Below, piece after piece: positions 1 to 7,668 of a DNA stretch of 41,470 bases (within the stretch, counting starts at the first letter, position 1; every line of letters starts with the position of its first letter). The stretch spans positions 1-41,470 of IMG/VR virus record IMGVR_UViG_3300010401_000022; one strand, 5' to 3'. A program made the position numbers and the translations under genes. Below the pieces are notes generated by a model, which worked only from the letters and a program-made list of their open reading frames with translations, did no database searches and was not told the DNA's origin. Origin of the DNA: a virus.

Positions 1-123
1 GCGAGCTCGTGCCGGGGAACAGCGTGACCGTCGCCCCGGTCAAGGGCAGCGCGTCCACATTCTGATACTGCGAGCCCGGCCCGATGATCGGCGGGTCGAT
101 CTGGACCGTCGCCGCCGAGCCCA
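1..123. repeat. Terminal direct repeat, left copy (circular overlap)
   Basis: Bases 1-123 are identical to 41348-41470. The repeat lies inside the coat protein gene, and joining the two copies gives one continuous reading frame. It is therefore best read as the overlap of a circular or circularly permuted assembly, not a packaging repeat. P22-type phages package by headful and have permuted ends, which fits. Confidence 0.93.
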
Positions 124-994
124 CGCCCACGGTGTCCTGCGTGATGCGGAACTGCTTGAACTGCGCCGTGGTCGTAACGCGGCGGGTTTCGGGGTTGACG
201 GCATAGACGCCCGTGGTGCCGGACCCAATCGCAATGACGTCGCCTGTTTTGAACGTATCCCCGGTCGTGCAGGTCAGAATCAAGCTCGAGCCCGACTGAT
301 TCGAGCCGTTCACCGTCACCGCACCCGCCCACGTGCCGGCCGTGTGCGAGTAGAGCGACATGGACTCATACCAATCGAGGCCGCTGTTGCGCCCGATCGA
401 GCCTTCCCGATACTGCTTCGAGATGTCCGAGGCGGGATTGAAATACTGGATGGCGGCGTTCACGAGCGAGGTGTTCACGCTCGGCGGAATGCAGCAGGTA
501 CGGTCCTTGGCCGTCGCCCAGCCGGCGAGCTCGACCAGCCGCTGACGGGCCTGGCCGAACGTCTGGAACGAGGTCGGGTCCGTGCCGAGCACGCCGACGA
601 TGTTGTTGGAGTTCTGATACGCCCAGAGCGCGGCGCGCGAGTCGATTTCCTGCGCGATCATCTTCATCGCCGGATCGATGTAAATCTCGGAGATGTTCTC
701 GCGCTCCATCCTGAGCACGGCGTCGATGTCGTCCACCTCGAAGTCGATACCGAAGGGCTGATCGATCGCGACGGTGGTATACGGCCGGCTCAGCGGCTGC
801 GGGCTGTAACCCATGCCGTTGCGGATCGTGTAGCGCTGGGGCAGCGGGACACGCACCGTATCCCCGACCGCCCACGGCTTCTTGTATTCCTTGTTGTAGC
901 TGGTGTTGAACCCCGACGCGACTTGCAAGCGATTCAGCAGGAGGCGCAAGCCTTCCATGCTGATCCAATCGACAACATTAAACGAATTGGCCAC
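1..994 (-). CDS. Major capsid (coat) protein, P22 gp5-like, N-terminal part
   Basis: This is the first 331 codons of the coat protein; the frame runs off base 1 and continues at 41470-41097. Joined length is 414 residues, close to the 430 of P22 coat protein. The chosen start is GTG at 994, with GGGGAG at 1002-1007 seven bases upstream; no ATG occurs in frame before codon 12. The text matches the P22_CoatProtein type: a hydrophobic N-terminal helix rich in Leu and Arg, then a segment with YTIRNGMGYSPQ, then FGIDFEVDDIDAVL and a segment of paired Asn residues. It follows the scaffold gene after a 26-base gap, in the standard portal-scaffold-coat order. Family assignment is from recognition of the sequence and neighbours, not from a search. 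Confidence 0.93.
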   Translation of the reverse strand, partial: MANSFNVVDWISMEGLRLLLNRLQVASGFNTSYNKEYKKPWAVGDTVRVPLPQRYTIRNGMGYSPQPLSRPYTTVAIDQPFGIDFEVDDIDAVLRMERENISEIYIDPAMKMIAQEIDSRAALWAYQNSNNIVGVLGTDPTSFQTFGQARQRLVELAGWATAKDRTCCIPPSVNTSLVNAAIQYFNPASDISKQYREGSIGRNSGLDWYESMSLYSHTAGTWAGAVTVNGSNQSGSSLILTCTTGDTFKTGDVIAIGSGTTGVYAVNPETRRVTTTAQFKQFRITQDTVGVGSAATVQIDPPIIGPGSQYQNVDALPLTGATVTLFPGTSS

Positions 995-1020
995 AGGGCC
1001 GCTCCCCGCGCGAGCCTAGC

Positions 1021-2061
1021 TCAAGCGCGTGCCGCAACACTCCGCGCGTTCGCCACGCGCCGGAACCGGCTAAAGTCTTCCGACTTCACGGCACTTTCCA
1101 GATCGTCCACTGGGGCAGTTGGTTTCGTGCCCACGGTCGGTGGCGGGGTGGGTGCCGAAGAAATCAGTTTCGGGGCAGGCGCCCCAGCCGTAGCAGCGAA
1201 GCCAGGATCAAGACGGGCTTCGAGTCGTCCAAGCGCGGCCACGGCAAAGCCGGGGGCCAGCGAAAGAATCCGGGTGAGTTCGTCCGGGGACTGCCCCAGG
1301 GCATAGGCCAACTGCGGACCAAACTCGGAATGTTTGACGTGCTGCAGGACCGAGGCCGCGGTGGGCGTGGCCGGCTGGCCGTTCACCATCGGGAACTCGA
1401 TCGCGTTGATCACGTCGTGAAAGTCGGGCGTGGTGGACGCGAAGGCTTGACAGCGCTCGGCATAGGTCTGTTCGACCTGTTGGGCGTATTGCTGGGCTTG
1501 CCACTGCTGCTGCTGGACGCCTCGGAAGCGATCCTCGCCGCGTCGGACCCACTGATTGCGCGCGTCCACGAAGTGCTCATACTGCTGAAAGCGCGCGACG
1601 TCTGGTTCGGGATCGGCGGGGTCAAGAATGACGTTCTGGAGATGCGAGGCTGGCGTGTTCTGTGCGTTCGGCTGTGCCTGAGGCTGGGGAGCCGTGCTGC
1701 CAGACCGTTGAGACTCATAGGCCCGCTGCTCCGCCCGAATCGCCTCAATCTCGCGCCGGGCCAGTTCCCGGTCGCGCACCAGCGCATCGATTTCCTGCTG
1801 GATCTGACTCTTGCGGGTATCGAGGCGCGTCGGCTTCTTGTTGGGATCGCCTTCAACCGGCGCGGGCGTCTCGGCGGGTTTCGTCTCAACCGGCGCTTCG
1901 GCCGTTTCGCCAGGAAGCTTGCCGGTCAACTGCCACGAGGATCGCTCGGCTGGACTCAGCCCTGACAGGGATGGCGGCGCGGCAGGTTCGGCGGCGACGG
2001 GCGTCGTCGGTTCAGGCGCGGCAACGGGCGACTGTTCCACTGGCCGATGATTGTGGGGCAT
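1021..2061 (-). CDS. Scaffolding protein (P22 gp8-like role)
   Basis: About 346 residues. The N-terminal third is Pro/Ala/Glu-rich and probably disordered. The middle is a charged, Gln/Arg/Glu-rich helical region (IQQEIDALVRDRELARREIE) likely to form a coiled coil, followed by Gln-rich stretches, and the C-terminus is basic. This composition and the position between portal and coat genes fit a capsid assembly scaffold, which guides coat polymerisation and then leaves the prohead. The ATG at 2061 is used here. A TTG at 2079 in frame has a better-spaced AAGGA upstream and would add six residues, so the start is uncertain. Sequence identity with any scaffold was not tested; the call rests on context and composition. 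Confidence 0.82.
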   Translation of the reverse strand: MPHNHRPVEQSPVAAPEPTTPVAAEPAAPPSLSGLSPAERSSWQLTGKLPGETAEAPVETKPAETPAPVEGDPNKKPTRLDTRKSQIQQEIDALVRDRELARREIEAIRAEQRAYESQRSGSTAPQPQAQPNAQNTPASHLQNVILDPADPEPDVARFQQYEHFVDARNQWVRRGEDRFRGVQQQQWQAQQYAQQVEQTYAERCQAFASTTPDFHDVINAIEFPMVNGQPATPTAASVLQHVKHSEFGPQLAYALGQSPDELTRILSLAPGFAVAALGRLEARLDPGFAATAGAPAPKLISSAPTPPPTVGTKPTAPVDDLESAVKSEDFSRFRRVANARSVAARA

Positions 2062-2082
2062 CGCCCCGGAAGTTGTCAAGTG

Positions 2083-2295
2083 TCAGCGTCCTTTTTTCGG
2101 GTGCAGATACTTCCCGAGGTTCTTGTGGGGATGCGCTTTGCCGACATGCACGGGCAGCGATTTCGTCCGGGTGGCGGCGAAGTCGTGCATCTGCTGGGGG
2201 GACAAGGCCGATCGGATCTTGCGCGCCATCGGAAATGTCGCGCCATGTTCGGCGGCGGCCATAAGATGCTGTTGGGCTTTCGATTTGCTCGGCAT
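2083..2295 (-). CDS. DUF3008-like small phage protein
   Basis: 70 residues beginning MPSKSKAQQHLMAAAEHG, the characteristic opening of the DUF3008 family (small basic proteins starting with M-P-x-K-S-x-x-Q). The C-terminus is Lys/His-rich and ends KKGR. The start codon overlaps the stop of the upstream gene (position 2295), which fixes the start; longer in-frame extensions would overlap that gene heavily. The gene sits between portal and scaffold. Function is unknown; the basic charge and morphogenesis context allow a minor virion or DNA-binding role, but this is speculation. Confidence 0.78.
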   Translation of the reverse strand: MPSKSKAQQHLMAAAEHGATFPMARKIRSALSPQQMHDFAATRTKSLPVHVGKAHPHKNLGKYLHPKKGR

Positions 2296-2534
2296 TAGAG
2301 GGTCCTTCCAGCACTGACAATCTCGACGTGGCGTCCAAAGCGATTCACGAGGCCGCGGCCCGTGAAGTAGGCCTTCGGCTGACGCGCCTCTTTCCCGCGA
2401 TACGTGCTGTCGATCGGCACGCTCACACGCACCGTCGCCCACCGCGACCACCGGCCCCGCGTCTTGAGCGCCCACACCTTGCCATCCTTCGCATGGTTCT
2501 CAAAGCAGAGGACGAAGGGGGCGGGGCGTCTCAC
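2295..2534 (-). CDS. Small hypothetical protein in head module
   Basis: 79 residues, start GTG at 2534 overlapping the portal stop (GTGA), stop abutting the next start at 2295. The pattern of overlaps on both sides supports a real gene. The protein is basic, with an aromatic and beta-strand-rich pattern (RWSRWATVRVSVPIDSTY) and no recognisable domain, signal peptide or membrane segment. It is translationally coupled to the portal gene, so a head-assembly role is plausible but not shown. Confidence 0.7.
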   Translation of the reverse strand: MRRPAPFVLCFENHAKDGKVWALKTRGRWSRWATVRVSVPIDSTYRGKEARQPKAYFTGRGLVNRFGRHVEIVSAGRTL

Positions 2535-4750
2535 TGCGGCGGTCCCTGCTGGGGCGGCGGCTGCAACGCCGCCTGTTGCACCGACTGCTGTGACTGAATC
2601 TGTGCGCCTTGCTGGGCTTGCTCGAGCGCGTGCTGGTGCTCAAGCCCGGCCATGCCCACGTCGTGCGCGTGGTCGGCATGGAGGGCGATGCGCTCCTCGA
2701 TGAGTTCGGCCTGCGCGTTACTCGCTTCCTTCGCGGCCGAGATGCGGGCCGCTTCGATCTTCGCCGCATTGTCCATTTGCTTGAGCATAATCGCCAGTTG
2801 ACTCTGGCCCTGCATCTTCATCTGCTCAATCTTGAACTGATTGTCGGCTTTGACCTGATCGGTCTGAATCACCTGGTGCTGCTGCTGGAGTGTCTGTTGC
2901 GCCTGCTGCATCTGGTGCTGCATGTCGGCCAACTGCTGTTGGAGCTTCTTCGGATCGGGCGCCTTCCCACTTTCTTGTTCACGGAGCGCGGGCGGCTGGA
3001 GGATCTCCAGCTTCTTCGCAATCGTGTCGCCAATCGGCCCGAGGTTCTTCAACCGCACGACATCAGACGCAATGAGCGGGAAGACTTGCGGATTCTGCAC
3101 GAGTTGATCGGCAAAATCGGACGCGGCCTCGCGCTCGCTGTCGTAGCTCGGCCCGGTCGACAGCGTGACGTCGTGATCTTCGGTCGGGTCCAACTGGGAA
3201 TCGGGATTCTGCGGGTCGTTCACTTTCACGACTTGCGTTTGATCGGTGTCGGTTCGCACCGTCACGTCCCGCTGCGTGTCGTAGTAGTGCGGAATCAGGT
3301 CATTCGCAACCGTCGCCAGGCGCGTGATGGCCATCTCGTAGTGATCCACGAAATGGTAATTCCCTCGCTGCGAGACGTCCGAAATATGCCGCAAGGCCAC
3401 CCCGGACTTTTCATTGCTCCGCTGTGCCTGACTCGGCAACGGCATGGAGCCCATCGCGCTTTGAATCGCTCGCCGTGCGCTCTCCGCGCCAATCTCTAAG
3501 GCTTGAATCGGCGGATCATAGGGTTGCCGTTCCGGGAGCGGCAAGAGTTGGCCGCCTGTGCGCTCCGTATAGGGCTCCGCCTCGAGATAGGGCGCCGGCT
3601 CATGGTTGATCTTTTGCCACTCGAGTTCCATGCCGCGGAACTGCCCCTTGTAGCCGATAAACGGCGTCTTGGGCGTCATCCCGACGATCTCGGCTTCCGT
3701 CGTCCGGTAATAGCAGTAGAGCATGTAAGGGTCGCGCGCCAGCCGCACGAGCGACAAGAGTTTGCGCTTGGAGCCTGAGCCCTCATCGACGTAGAGCACT
3801 TTCCCGAAACAGGCAATGAGCGGGATGAACCGGCCCGGCCAGGCCGTTGTCTTCAGGATCTCGACGCCGTTCGTAAAGTATTGAGTGATGCGCGGGACTT
3901 CGACGTCACGGGCTTGGAGGATCTTGCCCTTCACCTTGCCGTCGTCATACTCGGATTGCAGCACCTTGACCGGCTGCGGTGGCGGGGGCGGCGGCTGGCC
4001 CGGCATCAGACGCTGCTTCGGCGCGTTCGGCTGCACCAAGAGCAACTGATCCTCGGTCGTCTCGGTCGTCCAATACTCCCCGACATAGACCCGATGCTCA
4101 TCGAGCCAGTCGGGCACGCTGGCAATCATCTCAGCAGTGAAACTCGTGAACTGCGCCTTCGGCCACGCCCGCTTAAAGTCGTCGTGACTCCATGACTCCC
4201 GAATCACCGCCCACTTGATGTCGGAGGCGTCCGGCTGGATGAAGTCCGGATCGATCGTCACCATGTCAGGATTGACCAATGGCTCGATGATCAGTTCCTG
4301 ATCGAAACTCCGCTCACTGACATACTTCGGCTTGATCCGCAGGTAGCCGTAGCTCCGCTGGACGGCGTTCTCGAACATCGTCGTATACGCCTGCTGGGCG
4401 TTACTGCGGTATTCGATCTGGCGAAAGAGATTGGCGCGGAGTTCCGCGCGTTTGTCGTTGGCGCCGGCCCCGATCGGCGTCACTTTGACCGCGCGTTTGT
4501 TTTGGCGGATCTCGTTGATGAGCTGATTGACGTATTGGCCGAGTTCATCGAGGGACAGGACCGGCCGATTCGCATCTTCCCGCTGCTTGCGATCGTCGTC
4601 GTCCCACGGATCGCCCGCCACGCACCGCATGTCTTTCTGGCCTTCTTCGCGGGTGTCGCGCCATTCGTCGGTGCCGTAGGTAAACCGGCGATGCAGTTCG
4701 TCCAGGATGGCCTGGTCGGCTTTCGGGATCTTATCGGAGGGCTTCGCCAC
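2531..4750 (-). CDS. Portal protein, P22 gp1-like
   Basis: 739 residues, against 725 for P22 portal. The N-terminal core contains the family-typical segments around residues 50-110 (RPVLSLDELGQYVNQLINEIRQNK) and 120-190 (YGYLRIKPKYV, then a DPDFIQPDASD acidic loop). The last 130 residues are Gln-rich helix (about 610-720), matching the C-terminal helical barrel of P22-type portals. The dodecameric portal forms the DNA channel at one capsid vertex and docks the terminase. The start is GTG at 4750, three bases after the stop of the preceding small gene; no strong Shine-Dalgarno is seen, so translational coupling is likely. Confidence 0.93.
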   Translation of the reverse strand: MAKPSDKIPKADQAILDELHRRFTYGTDEWRDTREEGQKDMRCVAGDPWDDDDRKQREDANRPVLSLDELGQYVNQLINEIRQNKRAVKVTPIGAGANDKRAELRANLFRQIEYRSNAQQAYTTMFENAVQRSYGYLRIKPKYVSERSFDQELIIEPLVNPDMVTIDPDFIQPDASDIKWAVIRESWSHDDFKRAWPKAQFTSFTAEMIASVPDWLDEHRVYVGEYWTTETTEDQLLLVQPNAPKQRLMPGQPPPPPPQPVKVLQSEYDDGKVKGKILQARDVEVPRITQYFTNGVEILKTTAWPGRFIPLIACFGKVLYVDEGSGSKRKLLSLVRLARDPYMLYCYYRTTEAEIVGMTPKTPFIGYKGQFRGMELEWQKINHEPAPYLEAEPYTERTGGQLLPLPERQPYDPPIQALEIGAESARRAIQSAMGSMPLPSQAQRSNEKSGVALRHISDVSQRGNYHFVDHYEMAITRLATVANDLIPHYYDTQRDVTVRTDTDQTQVVKVNDPQNPDSQLDPTEDHDVTLSTGPSYDSEREAASDFADQLVQNPQVFPLIASDVVRLKNLGPIGDTIAKKLEILQPPALREQESGKAPDPKKLQQQLADMQHQMQQAQQTLQQQHQVIQTDQVKADNQFKIEQMKMQGQSQLAIMLKQMDNAAKIEAARISAAKEASNAQAELIEERIALHADHAHDVGMAGLEHQHALEQAQQGAQIQSQQSVQQAALQPPPQQGPPQ

Positions 4751-4753
4751 AGG

Positions 4754-5026
4754 CTAAGCGGCGTGCTGCCGCGGACACGCTGGGAGTAAACCATCGCCCT
4801 GCGCTTTGACTGGCCGGCTAGAAGGCTGGCTCACGGCGTGCGGAATCCACTTCAGTTCGATGAGTCGCGCCTCTTCGGCATGAACGGACTCGATCGAAGG
4901 CGTCTCGGTTACGGACACGATGCCCTTGCACTGCGGGCAGACGCCATACGTCCACCAGTGCGTCTCAGGAGCAGGGCGATCCGGCATAGGAAACTTGGCG
5001 TCAGAGTGTAGCACGGTCAGCCCCAC
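4754..5026 (-). CDS. Small zinc-ribbon-like hypothetical protein
   Basis: 90 residues with one CPQC pair near residue 31 and further Cys/His residues toward the C-terminus, between terminase and portal. GTG at 5026 gives a 10-base overlap with the terminase end; ATG at 4987 is an alternative start that keeps the CPQC motif. Neither start has a good ribosome site. Function unknown; a single CxxC is not enough to assign a zinc-finger family. Confidence 0.62.
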   Translation of the reverse strand: MGLTVLHSDAKFPMPDRPAPETHWWTYGVCPQCKGIVSVTETPSIESVHAEEARLIELKWIPHAVSQPSSRPVKAQGDGLLPACPRQHAA

Positions 5027-6414
5027 CGACTGGGCGGGCGATACTTTGGCCCCGCGCTGGCTGAGATGAGTTCTCGGGGCACACTCCCAAAGTTCAACTC
5101 CAGGTATTCCGCGCAGTTCTGCCCATGCTCATACCAGCCGTCTTTCTTGGGCTTGCGGACTTGTTTGTTCCCCACGCTGACCATGTGCTCATCCCAGACG
5201 TAGCCCGCTTCAAAGCCATCCGCGAGGAAGCGATCGACCAGCGTGGCCTCCGCACTGATGGTCAGCCAGCGGTCGGAGTTCGAGACGATGAAGGCTTCCT
5301 GTCGATCGGCCGCCCGTTTCCGCATGAGCGCGGCCAGGCGTTCGACGGCGGCCAGGCGCACGGCGGGCGAGTTGCTGTCCGGTTGACTGAGCGGATGCAG
5401 GCCTTTGACCGTCAGCGTTTGGACGGCTCCCTTCGTGCCGTGGGAGGTGTCGGCCGTGCCGGCGGGGTCGCAGCATTCGCGGATCTCGCAGGGGTTGGGG
5501 AACCACTCGGCCCGGTAACGCAACACGATATCGAGGAAATCGTCCAAGTAGAGCTGTTGGCCCAAGATGCCGCCCAGAAATCTGACCTGACCGAGACTGG
5601 AGGTTTGCCGGAAGACGACGCAGGGATGATGTTTGCCAAAGTCAAGCGCCATGTCGAGCGGGAGTCGGGGGTCATACTCAGCTTGTCCTTCGTGAATCGC
5701 CCGCGTGAAGGCGCCAGCATAGACCGGAATCCCGGTTACGTTCATGCCGCGCTTGCCCAAGATGACGCTGCGATACTTCGCGTGACTCTCAGGGAACGCG
5801 AGGAGCGCGGCGCTCAAGAGCTCAGGCGGCAAATTGTGCGCGTTGTCGTGAATGCTGATGCTGTAATACTTCCGTTGCGAATGCCGGTTGTCTTCAGGGA
5901 ACTGCTGCGCCAGCCAGTGCGTGCCGTTGGGCGGGTTCGGGCTGAAGATCAGCTGATGCCTGTAGCCTGGCTGCCGTAGTCGGAGCCTGAGCTCAAGGCT
6001 AAAGTCTTCTGGGAGTTCTTCCGTCTGGTCGTTGTAGATGCCCGAGACGCCGAGCCCGCGGAGCTTGCTGTAACGGCTGAGCGCGTCCGGACTCTTCAGG
6101 CCGTAACTGAAACACTTCGAGCCGTTGGCGAACTCGTAGGCCAGCTCCTTCGCGTTCCACGTCGGGATATCGCCGCCCAATTGACAGACGGCTTCAAAGG
6201 CCGGTCGCACTTTGGTTTGCGTCTCGCCGTCGCCATAACGGCCGATCCACCAATGGATGCCAGGATGGGCTTGGAGCGACGTCCACACTTTCCACAAGCA
6301 CGCGGTGGTCTTGCCGGAGCTTAACGCGCCTTCGAGGTCGATCTCTTCCGTCTCGTCCTGCATGAAGGCCGCAATGGGGCCTTTCCAGCGCATTTCGACG
6401 ACGCGCTCAGGCAT
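5017..6414 (-). CDS. terL: Terminase large subunit (ATPase/nuclease)
   Basis: 465 residues from ATG 6414 (P22 gp2 is 499). Motifs in order: a Walker A-type loop EGALSSGKTT near residues 28-37; a Walker B-like strand SGIYNDQTEEL near 124-134; the coupling segment FSPNPPNGTHW near 157-167; and a RuvC-type nuclease Asp in PLDMALDFGKHH near 252-263. It is the packaging motor that translocates and cuts DNA at the portal. Upstream ATG 6492 is possible and adds 26 residues, but would overlap the preceding small gene by 86 bases instead of 8. The residue after the Walker B Asp is Gln, where Glu is usual; acidic residues follow two positions later. Confidence 0.92.
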   Translation of the reverse strand: MPERVVEMRWKGPIAAFMQDETEEIDLEGALSSGKTTACLWKVWTSLQAHPGIHWWIGRYGDGETQTKVRPAFEAVCQLGGDIPTWNAKELAYEFANGSKCFSYGLKSPDALSRYSKLRGLGVSGIYNDQTEELPEDFSLELRLRLRQPGYRHQLIFSPNPPNGTHWLAQQFPEDNRHSQRKYYSISIHDNAHNLPPELLSAALLAFPESHAKYRSVILGKRGMNVTGIPVYAGAFTRAIHEGQAEYDPRLPLDMALDFGKHHPCVVFRQTSSLGQVRFLGGILGQQLYLDDFLDIVLRYRAEWFPNPCEIRECCDPAGTADTSHGTKGAVQTLTVKGLHPLSQPDSNSPAVRLAAVERLAALMRKRAADRQEAFIVSNSDRWLTISAEATLVDRFLADGFEAGYVWDEHMVSVGNKQVRKPKKDGWYEHGQNCAEYLELNFGSVPRELISASAGPKYRPPSRWG

Positions 6415-6610
6415 CGGCACCTGGCTTGAGTTCGGCCATGCCCCAGACGCTATCGGAGCGATGTAGCGTGTCGGGCTCGACGCTCCATCCATGAGTGATC
6501 AAGGTCCGCCCGGTGCTCCCAGGTAAGCGACCCTGGCGCACATCACGCTGAAAGGCGCGCGCTTGCTGTTTCCGCCGAAAGCGGGCCTTACTTGGACTGA
6601 GACGCTTCAT
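6407..6610 (-). CDS. Hypothetical protein between terminase subunits
   Basis: 67 residues, basic N-terminal half (RFRRKQQARAFQRDVRQGR) and acidic C-terminus. It starts inside the last codons of the small terminase-like gene (23-base overlap) and ends 8 bases into the terminase large subunit if that starts at 6414. If the terminase starts at 6492 instead, this frame could be a shadow. Third-position GC is similar in both frames, so base composition does not decide. No family recognised. Confidence 0.48.
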   Translation of the reverse strand: MKRLSPSKARFRRKQQARAFQRDVRQGRLPGSTGRTLITHGWSVEPDTLHRSDSVWGMAELKPGADA

Positions 6611-6824
6611 AGATGTGCTTGACCACGGTCGGCACGCGGGGATCGGCGCCGCCCTCTTTGACTTGTAAGGGGAGGACTTTGCCCACGAGCGCCAAGAAGT
6701 GGCCGGGGTTCTTTTTCGCTTGGGCGGTCAGGTAGGCTTGGCCGCCGGCATCCGCCAAGGCCCCGAGGATCATGTCCTTCAGCGCGGTCGTGAGCTTGTT
6801 CCGGCTGCCTTTAGGTCTGGCCAT
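6588..6824 (-). CDS. Putative terminase small subunit
   Basis: 78 residues starting MARPKGSRNKLTTALKD, a basic N-terminus with the GSRNK pattern seen in many short phage proteins placed just before TerL. It continues with a helix-rich body (ILGALADAGGQAYLTAQAKKNP) and a conserved-looking FLALVGKVLPLQV segment. Position directly upstream of the large terminase and the DNA-binding-like N-terminus suggest a small terminase subunit that recognises phage DNA. It is much shorter than P22 gp3 (162 residues), so the role is inferred from family pattern and context. Confidence 0.68.
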   Translation of the reverse strand: MARPKGSRNKLTTALKDMILGALADAGGQAYLTAQAKKNPGHFLALVGKVLPLQVKEGGADPRVPTVVKHIYEASQSK

Positions 6825-6848
6825 AGAAGTCGATTCTTTACTGTGCGC

Positions 6849-7064
6849 CTACCGCACACTCTTTGACGCCAAGAACTGCCATTGCTCCGCAGTTAAAGGG
6901 GGCAGACTTTCGTCGAGGCCATGCCAACTTCGGCGCTTTTCACACAAGGGCCACGGCTGATCGGCACAGTGGGGGTGCATGGGCACCTCATCAGGCAGCG
7001 TCTCAGGCTCGAACATCCAGACGACGATCCCGGTAATCGGCTGCTTGCAGGCCCAACAGTCCAT
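6849..7064 (-). CDS. Small CxxC protein, first gene of the minus-strand late arm
   Basis: 71 residues beginning MDCWACKQPITG, with a CxxC knuckle at the N-terminus and a second Cys/His cluster (MHPHCADQPWPLCEK) in the middle, so a four-ligand zinc site is possible. ATG 7064 is preceded by GGGAG at a good distance; the longer in-frame start at 7106 lacks one. It is the gene closest to the divergent promoter region and reads toward the terminase genes. Function unknown. Confidence 0.7.
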   Translation of the reverse strand: MDCWACKQPITGIVVWMFEPETLPDEVPMHPHCADQPWPLCEKRRSWHGLDESLPPLTAEQWQFLASKSVR

Positions 7065-7127
7065 GATGTCGCTCCCTACTCTAATCCGCTTGCGTGTCAC
7101 GCGCAACCTATTATATCGTCACGAGCA
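7065..7127. promoter_or_regulatory. Divergent promoter region with shared motif
   Basis: This gap separates the minus-strand packaging genes from the plus-strand arm. Reading the minus strand, 7115-7110 is a perfect TATAAT, giving a start near 7103 and a leader that includes the GGGAG site of the gene at 7064; the -35 is poor. On the plus strand, TATTAT at 7109-7114 overlaps it. Directly upstream of the minus -10 lies TTGCTCGTGACG (minus strand, 7128-7117), which also occurs on the plus strand at 7307-7318 inside the next promoter. Confidence 0.55.
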
Positions 7128-7292
7128 ATGACCAAGGACCTCAGACGCGCGCCAGGCGGCAAAGCCAGGTGGGCGCACACCTCGAAAGCGGAACGCCGGG
7201 CCTACATGAAGCGGCTGGCGGCTCGACGCACGGAACTGATGCAGGCCGGGAAGCGCATGATCGCGCTCGATGAGGCTGGTAAAAATAGTTGA
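7128..7292 (+). CDS. Small basic hypothetical protein
   Basis: 54 residues, strongly basic (many Arg/Lys; SKAERRAYMKRLAARRTEL), predicted helical. It starts at ATG 7128 immediately after the divergent promoter gap and ends 9 bases before the -35 of the next promoter. No Shine-Dalgarno is evident. Composition suggests a nucleic-acid-binding or small regulatory protein, but no family is recognised. Confidence 0.55.
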   Translation: MTKDLRRAPGGKARWAHTSKAERRAYMKRLAARRTELMQAGKRMIALDEAGKNS

Positions 7293-7301
7293 AAATACTT
7301 G

Positions 7302-7330
7302 TTGACTTGCTCGTGACGTGCATGTAGACT
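7302..7330 (+). promoter_or_regulatory. Sigma-70-type promoter abutting the LPD29 gene start
   Basis: TTGACT at 7302-7307, a 17-base spacer, and TAGACT at 7325-7330. The ATG at 7337 lies six bases after the -10, so transcription starting at the usual distance would begin at or next to the A of the ATG. No Shine-Dalgarno precedes the ATG. The spacer contains the 12-bp motif shared with the divergent promoter. Confidence 0.68.
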
Positions 7331-7336
7331 CTGCTC

Positions 7337-7666
7337 ATGCCAATCACACACGCTTACACCGACGGCCCGCGACTCTGCTACAGCACGAAGGAAACAGCCG
7401 CCGAGATTCGCGCGGCGCTGAAGAAGTCCTTCCCGTCCGTCAAGTTCTCCGTGCGCGTCAAGACGGCCTCCATGTATTCGGCCACCGAAGTCTTCTGGAC
7501 CGCTGGCCCGGCGCAAGCGGATGTGCACGCGGTCACGGACCAGTTTTCATCAAAGACATTCGACGCGATGGATGATTCCACCCACTATCACTCGCAGACC
7601 CCCAACGGCGTGCGCGTGCAGTATGCGGGCTGGATCAATCTGCATCGCTCCACACAGGCGAATTAG
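7337..7666 (+). CDS. LPD29-domain protein (large polyvalent protein-associated domain 29)
   Basis: 109 residues. The segment at about 18-50 (AAEIRAALKKSFPSVKFSV) followed by SATEVFWTAGPAQADV and a VTDQFSSKTFDAMDD region matches the LPD29 pattern (helix, F-P-x-V-K-F-S-V strand, W-x-G-P, then F-D-x-M-x-D). LPD domains were described in large polyvalent proteins of phages and mobile elements and are proposed to act early on entry; the biochemical role is unknown. Here it is a stand-alone protein and the first gene behind a strong start-abutting promoter. A defence-countering or host take-over role is inference. Confidence 0.78.
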   Translation: MPITHAYTDGPRLCYSTKETAAEIRAALKKSFPSVKFSVRVKTASMYSATEVFWTAGPAQADVHAVTDQFSSKTFDAMDDSTHYHSQTPNGVRVQYAGWINLHRSTQAN

Positions 7667-7668
7667 CC

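Noticed and set aside
344-1306. 320-codon plus-strand frame opposite coat and scaffold genes
   Set aside because: Overlaps the coat gene and part of the scaffold gene; no ribosome site and no domain.
2609-3499. 296-codon plus-strand frame opposite the portal gene
   Set aside because: Leu/Arg/His-rich shadow of a well-supported portal gene.
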